A stretch of DNA of 12,022 nt from positions 1-12,022 of the forward strand of contig DASWMP010000142.1 in NCBI GenBank assembly GCA_036399695.1. Reading direction: 5' to 3'. Positions 6,105 to 12,022 of this stretch are shown piece after piece. A program made the translations under genes and the position numbers. Within the stretch, counting starts at the first letter, position 1; each line of letters opens with the position of its first letter. Below the pieces are notes generated by a model. It was given only the letters and a program-made list of their open reading frames with translations, ran no database searches and had not been told where the DNA came from. Source of the stretch: DASVEE01 sp036399695. Its GTDB lineage: Bacteria; Acidobacteriota; Thermoanaerobaculia; Gp7-AA8.

Positions 6105-9100
6105 ATGACTGATACGACGCGGCGCAGGCGACCGGCCATTTTCCGGCTCTACGCGACACTGGCCGTCCTGAACGTGCTGACGCTCGCGGTGATGGTGTTC
6201 CTGCACCACCGCCTGGCCGCGCTGCACGAGCGCTCGGTCATGGTCAACGAGCAGTGGGGGAGCCGCGCCGGCCACGTCGATGAGCTGGCGGTGCTGGCGG
6301 GCCGGGTGACGTCGCCCGCGAGCGACGTCTTCGAGTCAGGCGACGTTGCGGGCGAGCGGCAGCGGCTGGCGGCCAGCGCGGCGGCGTTCCGGCGGGCCCT
6401 CGAGCGCTCCGAGGCGCTGTTGCGCCACGAACTGCCGCAGGGCGAGGCCCTGCCGATGCTCGACCGGCTGCAGGACCTGCGCTCCACGATGAACACCATC
6501 ATCGTGAAAAGTGAGACGGTGCTGACGCTCCTGGAGCAGGGCCACACGGCCGATGCCGCGGCGCAGACCGCCGCCGTCTCCCGCACCTACGCCAAGGCTC
6601 GCACGGCGCTGCTGTCGCTGCGGCGCGTGTCGCGGACGATTCAGGCGGGTGCGCTGGCGGCGCAGTCCCAGGAGCGGATGAAGCTCCGCCGCGCCGAGGT
6701 CGCATTCTTCGCGCTGATCGTGCTGACGCTCTTCGGCACGTACGTCTACGGCCGCAGCCTCGCCGGCCAGCACCTCTTCCTCAAAGAGCTCGAACAGCGC
6801 GAGGCCGATCTGTGCCGCCTCAACGCCGCCTTGAAGGCCAGCGACGAACGCTTCGCGCTCGCCTCGCGCGCCACGACCGACGTGATCTGGGACTGGGACG
6901 TCACCGGCAACTCCATCACCTTCTCGAATTCACTCGTGACCCGCTTCGGCTATCCGAAAGCGGGGGCGATGGACGTCAACTTCTGGTTCGACGCCATCCA
7001 TCCTGATGACCGGGAGCGCGTCGGCGCCAGCCTCCACTCCGCCCTCAACGGCGGCGAGGAGCGGTGGAACGACGACTATCGCTACCGCCGCAACGACGGC
7101 ACCTACGCCTGGGTCTTCGACCGCGGGACGATCCTGCGGGAAGAAGGAAAGCCGGTGCGGATGATCGGCGCGATCCTCGATATGACCGATCGCGTCGACG
7201 CCGCCACCGCCGTCTCGGCACTGAGCCGCCAGAACGAAATGATCCTGCAGTCGACCGCCGAAGGCATCTTCGGCATCGACCTGGAGGGGAACACGAGCTT
7301 CGTCAACGAGACGGCGGCGGCCATGCTCGGTCACACCGTGGACGAGTTGAAGCGCGGGCGCATTCACGACCTCGTGCACCACACACGCGACGACGGCAGC
7401 CACTATCCGTGGACGGAGTGCCCGGGATACATCAGCCTGACGCGCGGCACCGACCAGACGACGGCCACGGAAGTCTTCTGGCACAAGGACGGGCGGAGCA
7501 TCCCGGTCGAGTACGCGAGCCGTCCGATCCGCGACGAGCTGGGGGAGATCGTCGGCGTCGTCGTCTCGTTCCGGGACATCAGCGAGCGGCGGGCCGTGGA
7601 GCGGATGAAGGACGAATTCGTCTCCATTGTCAGTCACGAGCTGCGCACGCCGCTGACGTCGATCCGCGGTGCGCTCGGCCTCCTGGCGGGCGGCCGCCTC
7701 GGCGAGCTGCCGCAGAAAGCGCACCGCATGCTCGACATCGCGGTCTCGAACACCGACCGCCTCGTGCGCCTCATCAACGACATCCTCGACATCGAGCGGA
7801 TGGAGTCGGGCAAGATCACGCTGTCGCGGCAGGCCTGCGACACGCGAGGGCTGCTCGAACAGGCGGCGGACGTGATGCGTCCGATGGCCGAGCGGGCGCA
7901 GGTCCAGCTCAACATCGACGCCTGCGACGCGAGTCTCTTCGCCGACTCCGACCGCCTCGTGCAGACGCTGACGAACCTCGTCAGCAACGCCATCAAATTC
8001 TCCGGCCCCGGCACCACCATCACGCTCTCCGCGGCGTGCGAGCCGGAGCGGGTGACGTTCAACGTCAGCGACCAGGGGCGGGGCATTCCGCGCGAGAAGC
8101 TGGAGGCGATCTTCGAGCGTTTCCAGCAGGTCGACGCCTCCGACTCGCGCGAAAAAGGCGGCTCCGGCCTCGGCCTCGCCATCTGCCGCAGCATCGTCCG
8201 CCAGCACGGCGGCGAGATCTGGGTGGAGAGCGAAGTGGGCAAGGGGAGCCGCTTCCGTTTCGCCATCCCGCGCATGAGCGCCACGACGCAGCCGAAGGAG
8301 CACGCTGTGGCCGCGCCGCCGACGCAGGGACGCTCGATCTTCGTGGTCGACGACGACGCGTCGGTGCGCGAGGTGATGATGACGCTGCTGGAAACGCGCG
8401 GCTATCGCGCCGCCGGCTTCGCGTCGGGGGAGGAGCTGCTCGCGCAGGCCGATTTCGCGTTCGCCGACGCCATCCTCCTCGACCTGAACATGCCTGGTAT
8501 GAACGGCTGGCAGACGCTCGCCGCGCTGAAGGACCGGTCCGATGCTGCGAGCGTCCCGGTCGTCATCGTGAGCGTGCTGGCGCCTGATGTGGCAGTGCTG
8601 GGCGGGCCGCAGTTGGGCCCGCCCCAAGTTGCGGGCGTCGGGCCGCAGCAGGGCCCGCCCCAAGTTGCGGGCGTCGGGCCGCAGCAGGGCCCGCCCAGAG
8701 TTCCGGGCGTGGCCGGCTGGGTGCAGAAGCCGCTCGAAGAGCAGACGCTCGTCACGGCGCTCGAGCGGGCCATGGGCAACGTCAACCGCCGCGCCTCCGT
8801 GATGCTGATCGAGGACGACGCCGACCTGGCGCGCGTCATCTCCGCCTCGTTCGAGCGGCACGGCATCGACGTCGTGCATGCCTCCACCGGCGGGGAGGCC
8901 ATCGAGCTGGTGCAGAAGGCCAGCCCCGACCTGCTGGTCCTCGACCTCGTGCTGCCGGGGATCGACGGCTTCGGCGTCATCGACTGGCTCAAGGATCACG
9001 GCCTGCTCGAGCGCGTGCCCCTCGTCGTCTATTCGGCGGACGAGCCTTCGCCTTCGCAACGCGAGCGTCTTCGCCTCGGGCCGACCGAGTTCCTGACGAA

Positions 9101-9191
9101 GAGCCGCGTCTCCCCCGACGAATTTGAAATGCGTGTCGTGCAACTACTCGACACGATGACCGGAAAAGGAGAGATCTCCAATGTCGCGTAA
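6105..9191 (+). CDS. Membrane hybrid sensor histidine kinase (PAS-PAS-HisKA-HATPase-REC-REC)
   Basis: A 1028-residue inner-membrane kinase. Order: basic N-terminus, TM1 (13-33), helical extracytoplasmic sensor (about 36-197, CHASE3/4HB-like), TM2 (198-220), PAS1 (about 246-366), PAS2 (about 372-496), HisKA with phospho-acceptor H511 in SHELRTPL. The HATPase domain has N box NLVSNAIKFS (N628), DQGRGIP (656-662) and GSGLG (686-690). REC1 (about 745-890) has acidic D749-D751, acceptor D793, S823 and K875. REC2 (about 897-1020) has acceptor D947 and K in FLTKS, where the usual P after K is S. All catalytic motifs are intact. REC1 carries an in-frame insertion of three 12-residue repeats (834-869), stretching the S-K spacing to 52 from about 18-20. 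The start ATG has only a weak AAAGGG 11 nt upstream. The gene overlaps the next by 11 bp and likely passes phosphate to the HPt encoded three genes down. The sensed signal is unknown. Confidence 0.95.
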   Translation: MTDTTRRRRPAIFRLYATLAVLNVLTLAVMVFLHHRLAALHERSVMVNEQWGSRAGHVDELAVLAGRVTSPASDVFESGDVAGERQRLAASAAAFRRALERSEALLRHELPQGEALPMLDRLQDLRSTMNTIIVKSETVLTLLEQGHTADAAAQTAAVSRTYAKARTALLSLRRVSRTIQAGALAAQSQERMKLRRAEVAFFALIVLTLFGTYVYGRSLAGQHLFLKELEQREADLCRLNAALKASDERFALASRATTDVIWDWDVTGNSITFSNSLVTRFGYPKAGAMDVNFWFDAIHPDDRERVGASLHSALNGGEERWNDDYRYRRNDGTYAWVFDRGTILREEGKPVRMIGAILDMTDRVDAATAVSALSRQNEMILQSTAEGIFGIDLEGNTSFVNETAAAMLGHTVDELKRGRIHDLVHHTRDDGSHYPWTECPGYISLTRGTDQTTATEVFWHKDGRSIPVEYASRPIRDELGEIVGVVVSFRDISERRAVERMKDEFVSIVSHELRTPLTSIRGALGLLAGGRLGELPQKAHRMLDIAVSNTDRLVRLINDILDIERMESGKITLSRQACDTRGLLEQAADVMRPMAERAQVQLNIDACDASLFADSDRLVQTLTNLVSNAIKFSGPGTTITLSAACEPERVTFNVSDQGRGIPREKLEAIFERFQQVDASDSREKGGSGLGLAICRSIVRQHGGEIWVESEVGKGSRFRFAIPRMSATTQPKEHAVAAPPTQGRSIFVVDDDASVREVMMTLLETRGYRAAGFASGEELLAQADFAFADAILLDLNMPGMNGWQTLAALKDRSDAASVPVVIVSVLAPDVAVLGGPQLGPPQVAGVGPQQGPPQVAGVGPQQGPPRVPGVAGWVQKPLEEQTLVTALERAMGNVNRRASVMLIEDDADLARVISASFERHGIDVVHASTGGEAIELVQKASPDLLVLDLVLPGIDGFGVIDWLKDHGLLERVPLVVYSADEPSPSQRERLRLGPTEFLTKSRVSPDEFEMRVVQLLDTMTGKGEISNVA
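8604..8711 (+). repeat. Three in-frame 36-bp tandem repeats inside kinase REC1
   Basis: Units at 8604-8639, 8640-8675 and 8676-8711 encode GPQLGPPQVAGV, GPQQGPPQVAGV and GPQQGPPRVPGV. The first two differ by only two bases; the third has diverged at its end. The first unit begins within a perfect 9-bp stem, GGGCGGGCC (8600-8608) with GGCCCGCCC (8616-8624), so each unit is palindrome-rich. Deleting 35 residues would restore a contiguous receiver sequence AVLG-VAGWVQKP. Confidence 0.93.
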
Positions 9192-9555
9192 ACGCATTCT
9201 GCTGATCGACGACGAAGACGACATTCGCGAGGTGGCGATGCTCGCCCTCGAAACGGCCGGTGACTACGACGTCGTCACGGCGGATGGCGGACGCAAAGGC
9301 ATCGAGACCGCCGCGGCCGTCCGTCCGGACATCATCCTGCTGGACGTGATGATGCCGGAGCTCGACGGACCGTCGACGTTCATGCACCTGCAGGAGCAGG
9401 ACGAGACGCGCGGCATCCCGGTCGTGTTCCTCACGGCGAAAGTGCAGGCTGCCGACCGCCGCCATCTGGCCGCCCTCGGCGCGTGCGGCATCATCGCCAA
9501 ACCGTTCGACCCGATGACCCTGGGTGACGAGATCTCGGAGCTGGCGTCATGGTGA
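9181..9555 (+). CDS. Single-domain response regulator (CheY-like)
   Basis: A 124-residue protein that is only a receiver domain: acidic pocket D10-D11 in LLIDDEDD, phospho-acceptor D55 in LLDVMMPE, T85 in FLTAK and K107 in IAKPFD. It has no output domain, so it must act as a phosphate carrier or sink, or by binding a partner. The start at 9181 is firmly set by AAAGGAGAG (9165-9173), 7 nt upstream; the gene overlaps the end of the hybrid kinase by 11 bp and the next gene by 7 bp. The overlaps imply translational coupling. All active-site residues are present, so phosphorylation is expected, probably from the HPt or directly from the kinase. Confidence 0.93.
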   Translation: MSRKRILLIDDEDDIREVAMLALETAGDYDVVTADGGRKGIETAAAVRPDIILLDVMMPELDGPSTFMHLQEQDETRGIPVVFLTAKVQAADRRHLAALGACGIIAKPFDPMTLGDEISELASW

Positions 9556-10229
9556 GCGAAATGTCGATGACCGAAATGTCGATGACCGAAATGGACGAGA
9601 CCATGGCCATGACCTCCATCTGCCGCGTGCAGTGCAAGCAGTGCTCGGCCCGCTTCGACGCCATGACGGCGCCGTGGTGCCGCTGCGTGACGAAGAAGAT
9701 CTCCGTCGCCTGCCCGGAATGCCGCTTCTGCCTCTGCAAGGCCTCGCAGGCGGCCGTGACCTCGTTCTGGTTCAACGCGCCGCAGCCGCTCGTCCAGCGC
9801 CGCCGAGACGAACAGGCCCGCCGCGCCGCCGCCGCCGCCATGCACCGGCCGGAGGACAAGACGACCGTGCTGATCGTCGACGACGACGAGGAGATCCGCC
9901 TCATCGCCGAGTACGCCCTGCAGCAGATGGGCTACCAGACGGTGACGGCGCCGAGCGCCGACGCCGCGCTGGAAGTGCTGGCGAAGACGCGCCCGGACGT
10001 GGTGCTGACAGACGCGCTGATGCCGAAGACGGACGGCCGCGAGCTCTGCCGCCTGATCAAAGAGCGCGATGCGGCGCTGAAGGTGGTGGTCATGACCTCG
10101 CTCTACACCGGTACCCGCTACCGCAACGAAGGCATGACCCGCTTCCGCGCGGACGAGTACCTGGCCAAGCCCATCGACTTCACGCAACTGCAGACGATCC
10201 TGGAGAAGCTCGTTCCGAAGGCCGCCTGA
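9549..10229 (+). CDS. Response regulator with nine-cysteine N-terminal domain
   Basis: A 226-residue protein. A Met/Ser/Thr/Glu-rich leader (1-20) contains two exact MSMTE repeats. It is followed by a Cys-rich domain (25-63) with spacing C25-x3-C29-x2-C32-x11-C44-x-C46-x8-C55-x2-C58-x2-C61-x-C63. CPEC-type knuckles suggest zinc binding, but an Fe-S or redox role cannot be excluded. An Ala/Arg-rich helical linker (about 83-100) leads to a receiver domain (about 105-222) with D111-D113, acceptor D155 in LTDALMPK, T183 and K207 in LAKPID. Start 9549 is supported by GGAG (9537-9540) 8 nt upstream; other in-frame ATGs follow at 9561, 9567, 9576, 9582 and 9591. It overlaps the preceding receiver gene by 7 bp and the HPt gene by 1 bp (TGATG). 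An N-terminal accessory domain before REC is unusual, because outputs normally follow REC. Confidence 0.9.
   Translation: MVSEMSMTEMSMTEMDETMAMTSICRVQCKQCSARFDAMTAPWCRCVTKKISVACPECRFCLCKASQAAVTSFWFNAPQPLVQRRRDEQARRAAAAAMHRPEDKTTVLIVDDDEEIRLIAEYALQQMGYQTVTAPSADAALEVLAKTRPDVVLTDALMPKTDGRELCRLIKERDAALKVVVMTSLYTGTRYRNEGMTRFRADEYLAKPIDFTQLQTILEKLVPKAA
9561..9590 (+). repeat. Two exact 15-bp direct repeats near a start codon
   Basis: ATGTCGATGACCGAA occurs at 9561-9575 and 9576-9590, in frame, encoding MSMTE twice. It is followed by another ATG. The repeat multiplies potential in-frame starts. Confidence 0.9.
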
Positions 10230-10486
10230 TGATCACGCCCGAGTATCTGAAGACGCGCTTCCTCTCCGGCCTGGAGCGCCGCACGATGGAGCTGTATTCG
10301 CTGATCGACGTGGGCGACGAGGACGGCATCTACCGCGCCTTTCACAGCCTGGCCGGTATCGGCGGAACGTACGGCTTCCACGAGGTGACGCGGCTGGCCC
10401 GCGAAGGGGAGGAGCACAGCGCCACCGGAGACCGCGCGGCCATGCGCCGCATCGTGGAGAGGATCACCGCCGCCGCGCTTTCCTGA
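10229..10486 (+). CDS. Histidine phosphotransfer (HPt) protein
   Basis: An 85-residue helical protein matching the HPt core: FHSLAGIGGTYGF (38-50) carries the candidate phospho-histidine H39, in the place of the family's H-x-L-K-G signature. The Lys of that signature is Ala (SLAGIGG), a tolerated variant. The helix downstream (51-63) and the acidic/basic C-terminal helix (66-84) complete a short four-helix bundle. It is at the lower end of HPt length. Its start overlaps the stop of the Cys-rich receiver gene in a TGATG, implying translational coupling, and the operon terminator follows 11 bp after its stop. It is probably the phosphate relay between the hybrid kinase receivers (D793/D947) and the two free receivers (inference). 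Confidence 0.85.
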   Translation: MITPEYLKTRFLSGLERRTMELYSLIDVGDEDGIYRAFHSLAGIGGTYGFHEVTRLAREGEEHSATGDRAAMRRIVERITAAALS

Positions 10487-10497
10487 GCCGTTTTCGG

Positions 10498-10527
10498 AGA
10501 GCGGTGGCGAACGCCACCGCTCTTTTT
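10498..10527 (+). terminator. Rho-independent terminator of the phosphorelay operon
   Basis: A perfect 12-bp stem, AGAGCGGTGGCG (10498-10509) with CGCCACCGCTCT (10512-10523), has an AA apex and is followed by T-run 10523-10527. It starts 11 bp after the HPt stop codon. Confidence 0.92.
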
Positions 10528-10561
10528 GCACGTGTACCAAAGCGGTGGCGTTCGCCACCGC
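10501..10561. repeat. Pair of inverted 20-bp palindromes
   Basis: GCGGTGGCGAACGCCACCGC (10501-10520) and GCGGTGGCGTTCGCCACCGC (10542-10561) are exact reverse complements of each other, 21 bp apart. The first forms the core of the operon terminator. The second lies just before the NfeD-like gene and lacks a T-run. This looks like an intergenic repetitive palindrome, one copy of which serves as terminator. Confidence 0.88.
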
Positions 10562-10598
10562 ACTCCGAGAAATGCCCCATCGCCGTTACACTTCCGCC

Positions 10599-11036
10599 AT
10601 GGCGTGGTGGATCTGGATTGTCCTTGGTTTCTTCCTGCTCGGGGCCGAGCTCGCCTCCGCGACTCTGCACGTCGGATTTTTTGCCATCGGCGCCTTCGTT
10701 GTGGCCATTCTCAAAGGCATCGGCGTCGAGCTTCCACTCTGGGGCGAGATCATCGTCTTCACCATCACGTCGCTCATCGCGTTTCTGTTCATACGCCCGA
10801 TCGTGATGCGGAAGCTGAAGCTCACCGGGACGAAGGTCGTCGATTCGCTCGTCGGGGAACAGGCCGTCGCCATGACGGACCTGGAGCCGGACGAGACGGG
10901 GAAGGCGGAGATGCGCGGCAGCACCTGGAACGCGCGCAACGTCGGATCGGAGCGCATCGCTCGCGGTGAGCGCTGCGTCGTGGAAGCAGTCGAAGGTCTG
11001 GTGCTGTACGTCAAAGGGAGAGCACACCATGGGTGA
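10599..11036 (+). CDS. NfeD-like membrane protein
   Basis: A 145-residue inner-membrane protein with three hydrophobic segments (about 2-20, 25-42, 47-66), then a cytosolic OB-fold domain (about 84-140) with LVGEQAVAMTDL and the GRAEVRG-like GKAEMRGSTWNA motif (101-112), ending in VVEAVEGLVLYVKG. This is the short, protease-free NfeD class that partners SPFH proteins in membrane microdomains or protein quality control. ATG 10599 gives the usual short N-terminus but has no clear Shine-Dalgarno; ATG 10572 adds nine basic residues and is the alternative. Its stop overlaps the start of the SPFH gene by 8 bp, confirming the partnership. The upstream 10528-10598 stretch holds a palindrome and no recognisable promoter. 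Confidence 0.88.
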   Translation: MAWWIWIVLGFFLLGAELASATLHVGFFAIGAFVVAILKGIGVELPLWGEIIVFTITSLIAFLFIRPIVMRKLKLTGTKVVDSLVGEQAVAMTDLEPDETGKAEMRGSTWNARNVGSERIARGERCVVEAVEGLVLYVKGRAHHG

Positions 11037-11994
11037 GTTAATCGTTGCACTGGTCATTTCCGTCTTCGCGATCTTCGTCATCTCGCGCATCGCCCGCGTC
11101 GTTCCGCAGCAGCAGGCGTGGGTCGTCGAGCGTCTCGGCAAATACTCCGGCACGCTGAACGCCGGCTTTCACATCCTCTGGCCGATGATCGACACGGTCC
11201 GTTACCGCCACTCCCTCAAGGAGATCGCCCTCGACGTGCCGGAGCAGATCTGCATCACCAAGGACAACGTCCAGGTCGGTGTCGACGGCGTCCTCTACTT
11301 CAAGGTGCTGAACCCCGAGCGCGCCTCTTACGGCATCTCCGACTACACGTACGCCATCTCCCAGCTCGCGCAGACGAACCTGCGCAGCGAGATCGGCAAG
11401 ATCGACCTCGACAAGACGTTCGAAGAGCGGACGAACATCAACTCCTCCGTGGTCAGCGAAGTGGACAAGGCCTCGGAAGCGTGGGGCGTCAAGGTCCTGC
11501 GCTACGAGATCAAGAACATCACGCCGCCGAAGGACGTCCTCGCGGCGATGGAAAAGCAGATGCGCGCCGAGCGTGAGAAGCGCGCCGTCATCCTGACGTC
11601 GGAAGGCCACCGCGACGCCTCGATCAACACCGCCGAGGGCGACAAGCAGCAGGTCATCAAGGCGTCGGAAGCGAAGAAGCAGCAGGCCATCAACGAAGCC
11701 GAAGGCCAGTCGGCGGCGATTCTCTCGGTTGCCACCGCCACCGCCGAAGGCATCCGCCGCATTGCCGAAGCGCTGAGCACCCCTGGCGGCCAGGAAGCGA
11801 TGCAGCTTCGCCTCGCCGAGCAGTACATCATCCAGTTCGGCCAGATGGCCAAGCACGGCACGTCGATGATCGTCCCGGCCAACCTGGCGGACGTCAGCTC
11901 GATCCTGGCCATGGCCACGAGCTCGCTGAACAAGCACCCGCAGCAGGTCTCCCCGACGATTCCGGTGCGCACCCCCTCCCTCCGCGCGGAGTAA
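11029..11994 (+). CDS. SPFH/stomatin-family membrane protein (QmcA/HflK-C group)
   Basis: A 321-residue protein anchored by one N-terminal membrane segment (3-20). The SPFH/PHB domain (about 25-185) opens with VPQQQAWVVERLGKY and includes the family hallmarks GFHILWPMIDTV (46-57), the ITKDNVQVGVDG strand (76-87), and the TFEERTNIN and AWGVKVLRYEIKNITPP regions (130-167). A charged Glu/Lys/Gln-rich helical region (about 170-245) and a C-terminal hydrophobic patch (about 280-297) follow. Such proteins form large oligomeric scaffolds in membrane microdomains; the exact function of the QmcA group is not well defined. ATG 11029 has AAAGGGAGAG (11013-11020 region) 8 nt upstream. It overlaps the NfeD-like gene by 8 bp. 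No terminator is visible in the 28 bp left after its stop. Confidence 0.95.
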   Translation: MGELIVALVISVFAIFVISRIARVVPQQQAWVVERLGKYSGTLNAGFHILWPMIDTVRYRHSLKEIALDVPEQICITKDNVQVGVDGVLYFKVLNPERASYGISDYTYAISQLAQTNLRSEIGKIDLDKTFEERTNINSSVVSEVDKASEAWGVKVLRYEIKNITPPKDVLAAMEKQMRAEREKRAVILTSEGHRDASINTAEGDKQQVIKASEAKKQQAINEAEGQSAAILSVATATAEGIRRIAEALSTPGGQEAMQLRLAEQYIIQFGQMAKHGTSMIVPANLADVSSILAMATSSLNKHPQQVSPTIPVRTPSLRAE

Positions 11995-12022
11995 CCGGCG
12001 CGTTGACCGCCGCACGATCCCG

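Noticed and set aside
6055..6107. Cyclic-di-GMP (GEMM-type) riboswitch suggested by CGAAAG...ACGCAA
   Set aside because: Only short fragments match; the conserved upstream half and the second helix are missing, and the sequence runs straight into the start codon.
8604..8711. CRISPR-like 36-bp repeats
   Set aside because: The repeats are directly adjacent, have no spacers and keep the kinase reading frame.
8571..8735. Frameshift or degraded receiver domain in the hybrid kinase
   Set aside because: The insert is an exact multiple of three, and receiver motifs on both sides (S823, K875) are intact.
6930..9143. Long antisense open frame of 737 codons opposite the hybrid kinase
   Set aside because: It is a shadow of the high-GC kinase gene: composition is His/Arg/Asp-rich with no recognisable domain, while the plus strand shows complete kinase motifs.

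Overview
The window is GC-rich bacterial chromosome with ordinary housekeeping and signalling genes. There are no phage, plasmid, transposase, CRISPR, tRNA or rRNA signatures. The gene gaps carry long low-complexity elements built of 7-8 bp units (CCAA-rich arms facing TTGG-rich arms). Together with the GC content and gene repertoire (myo-inositol-phosphate synthase, hemerythrin-like protein, hybrid kinases), these suggest an Acidobacteriota-type soil or environmental bacterium. That taxonomic guess is inference; no marker gene is present.

Left part (1-1327): the right arm of a heptamer repeat array runs up to the stop codon of a YbaK-type deacylase (minus strand). A hemerythrin HHE-type protein is transcribed divergently from it and ends at a strong GNRA-loop terminator.

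Centre-left (1328-5778): a minus-strand pair encodes myo-inositol-1-phosphate synthase followed by a small ChaB-like protein. Divergent from it, and separated by an inverted heptamer element, is an HD-fold protein of unknown substrate. After a second heptamer element comes a two-gene unit: a CmoB-like SAM methyltransferase and a TIM-barrel glycoside hydrolase. The hydrolase's strand order looks circularly permuted (catalytic strands 4-8 first, strands 1-3 last). A third inverted element follows, with a pair of REP-like hairpins in its core.

Centre-right (5951-10527): four overlapping plus-strand genes encode what looks like a complete multistep phosphorelay. They are a 1028-residue membrane hybrid kinase (two PAS, HisKA, HATPase, two receiver domains), a stand-alone receiver protein, a receiver protein with an unusual nine-cysteine N-terminal domain, and an 85-residue HPt protein. 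No DNA-binding or enzymatic output domain is present. The first receiver of the kinase is interrupted in frame by three 36-bp tandem repeats. A perfect hairpin terminator ends the operon, and its palindrome is repeated in inverted orientation 21 bp further on.

Right part (10599-11994): an NfeD-like membrane protein and an SPFH/stomatin protein overlap by 8 bp, the classic partner pair.

The most interesting points are the permuted glycoside hydrolase, the Cys-rich receiver protein, the repeat insertion inside the kinase receiver domain, and the family of inverted heptamer elements.
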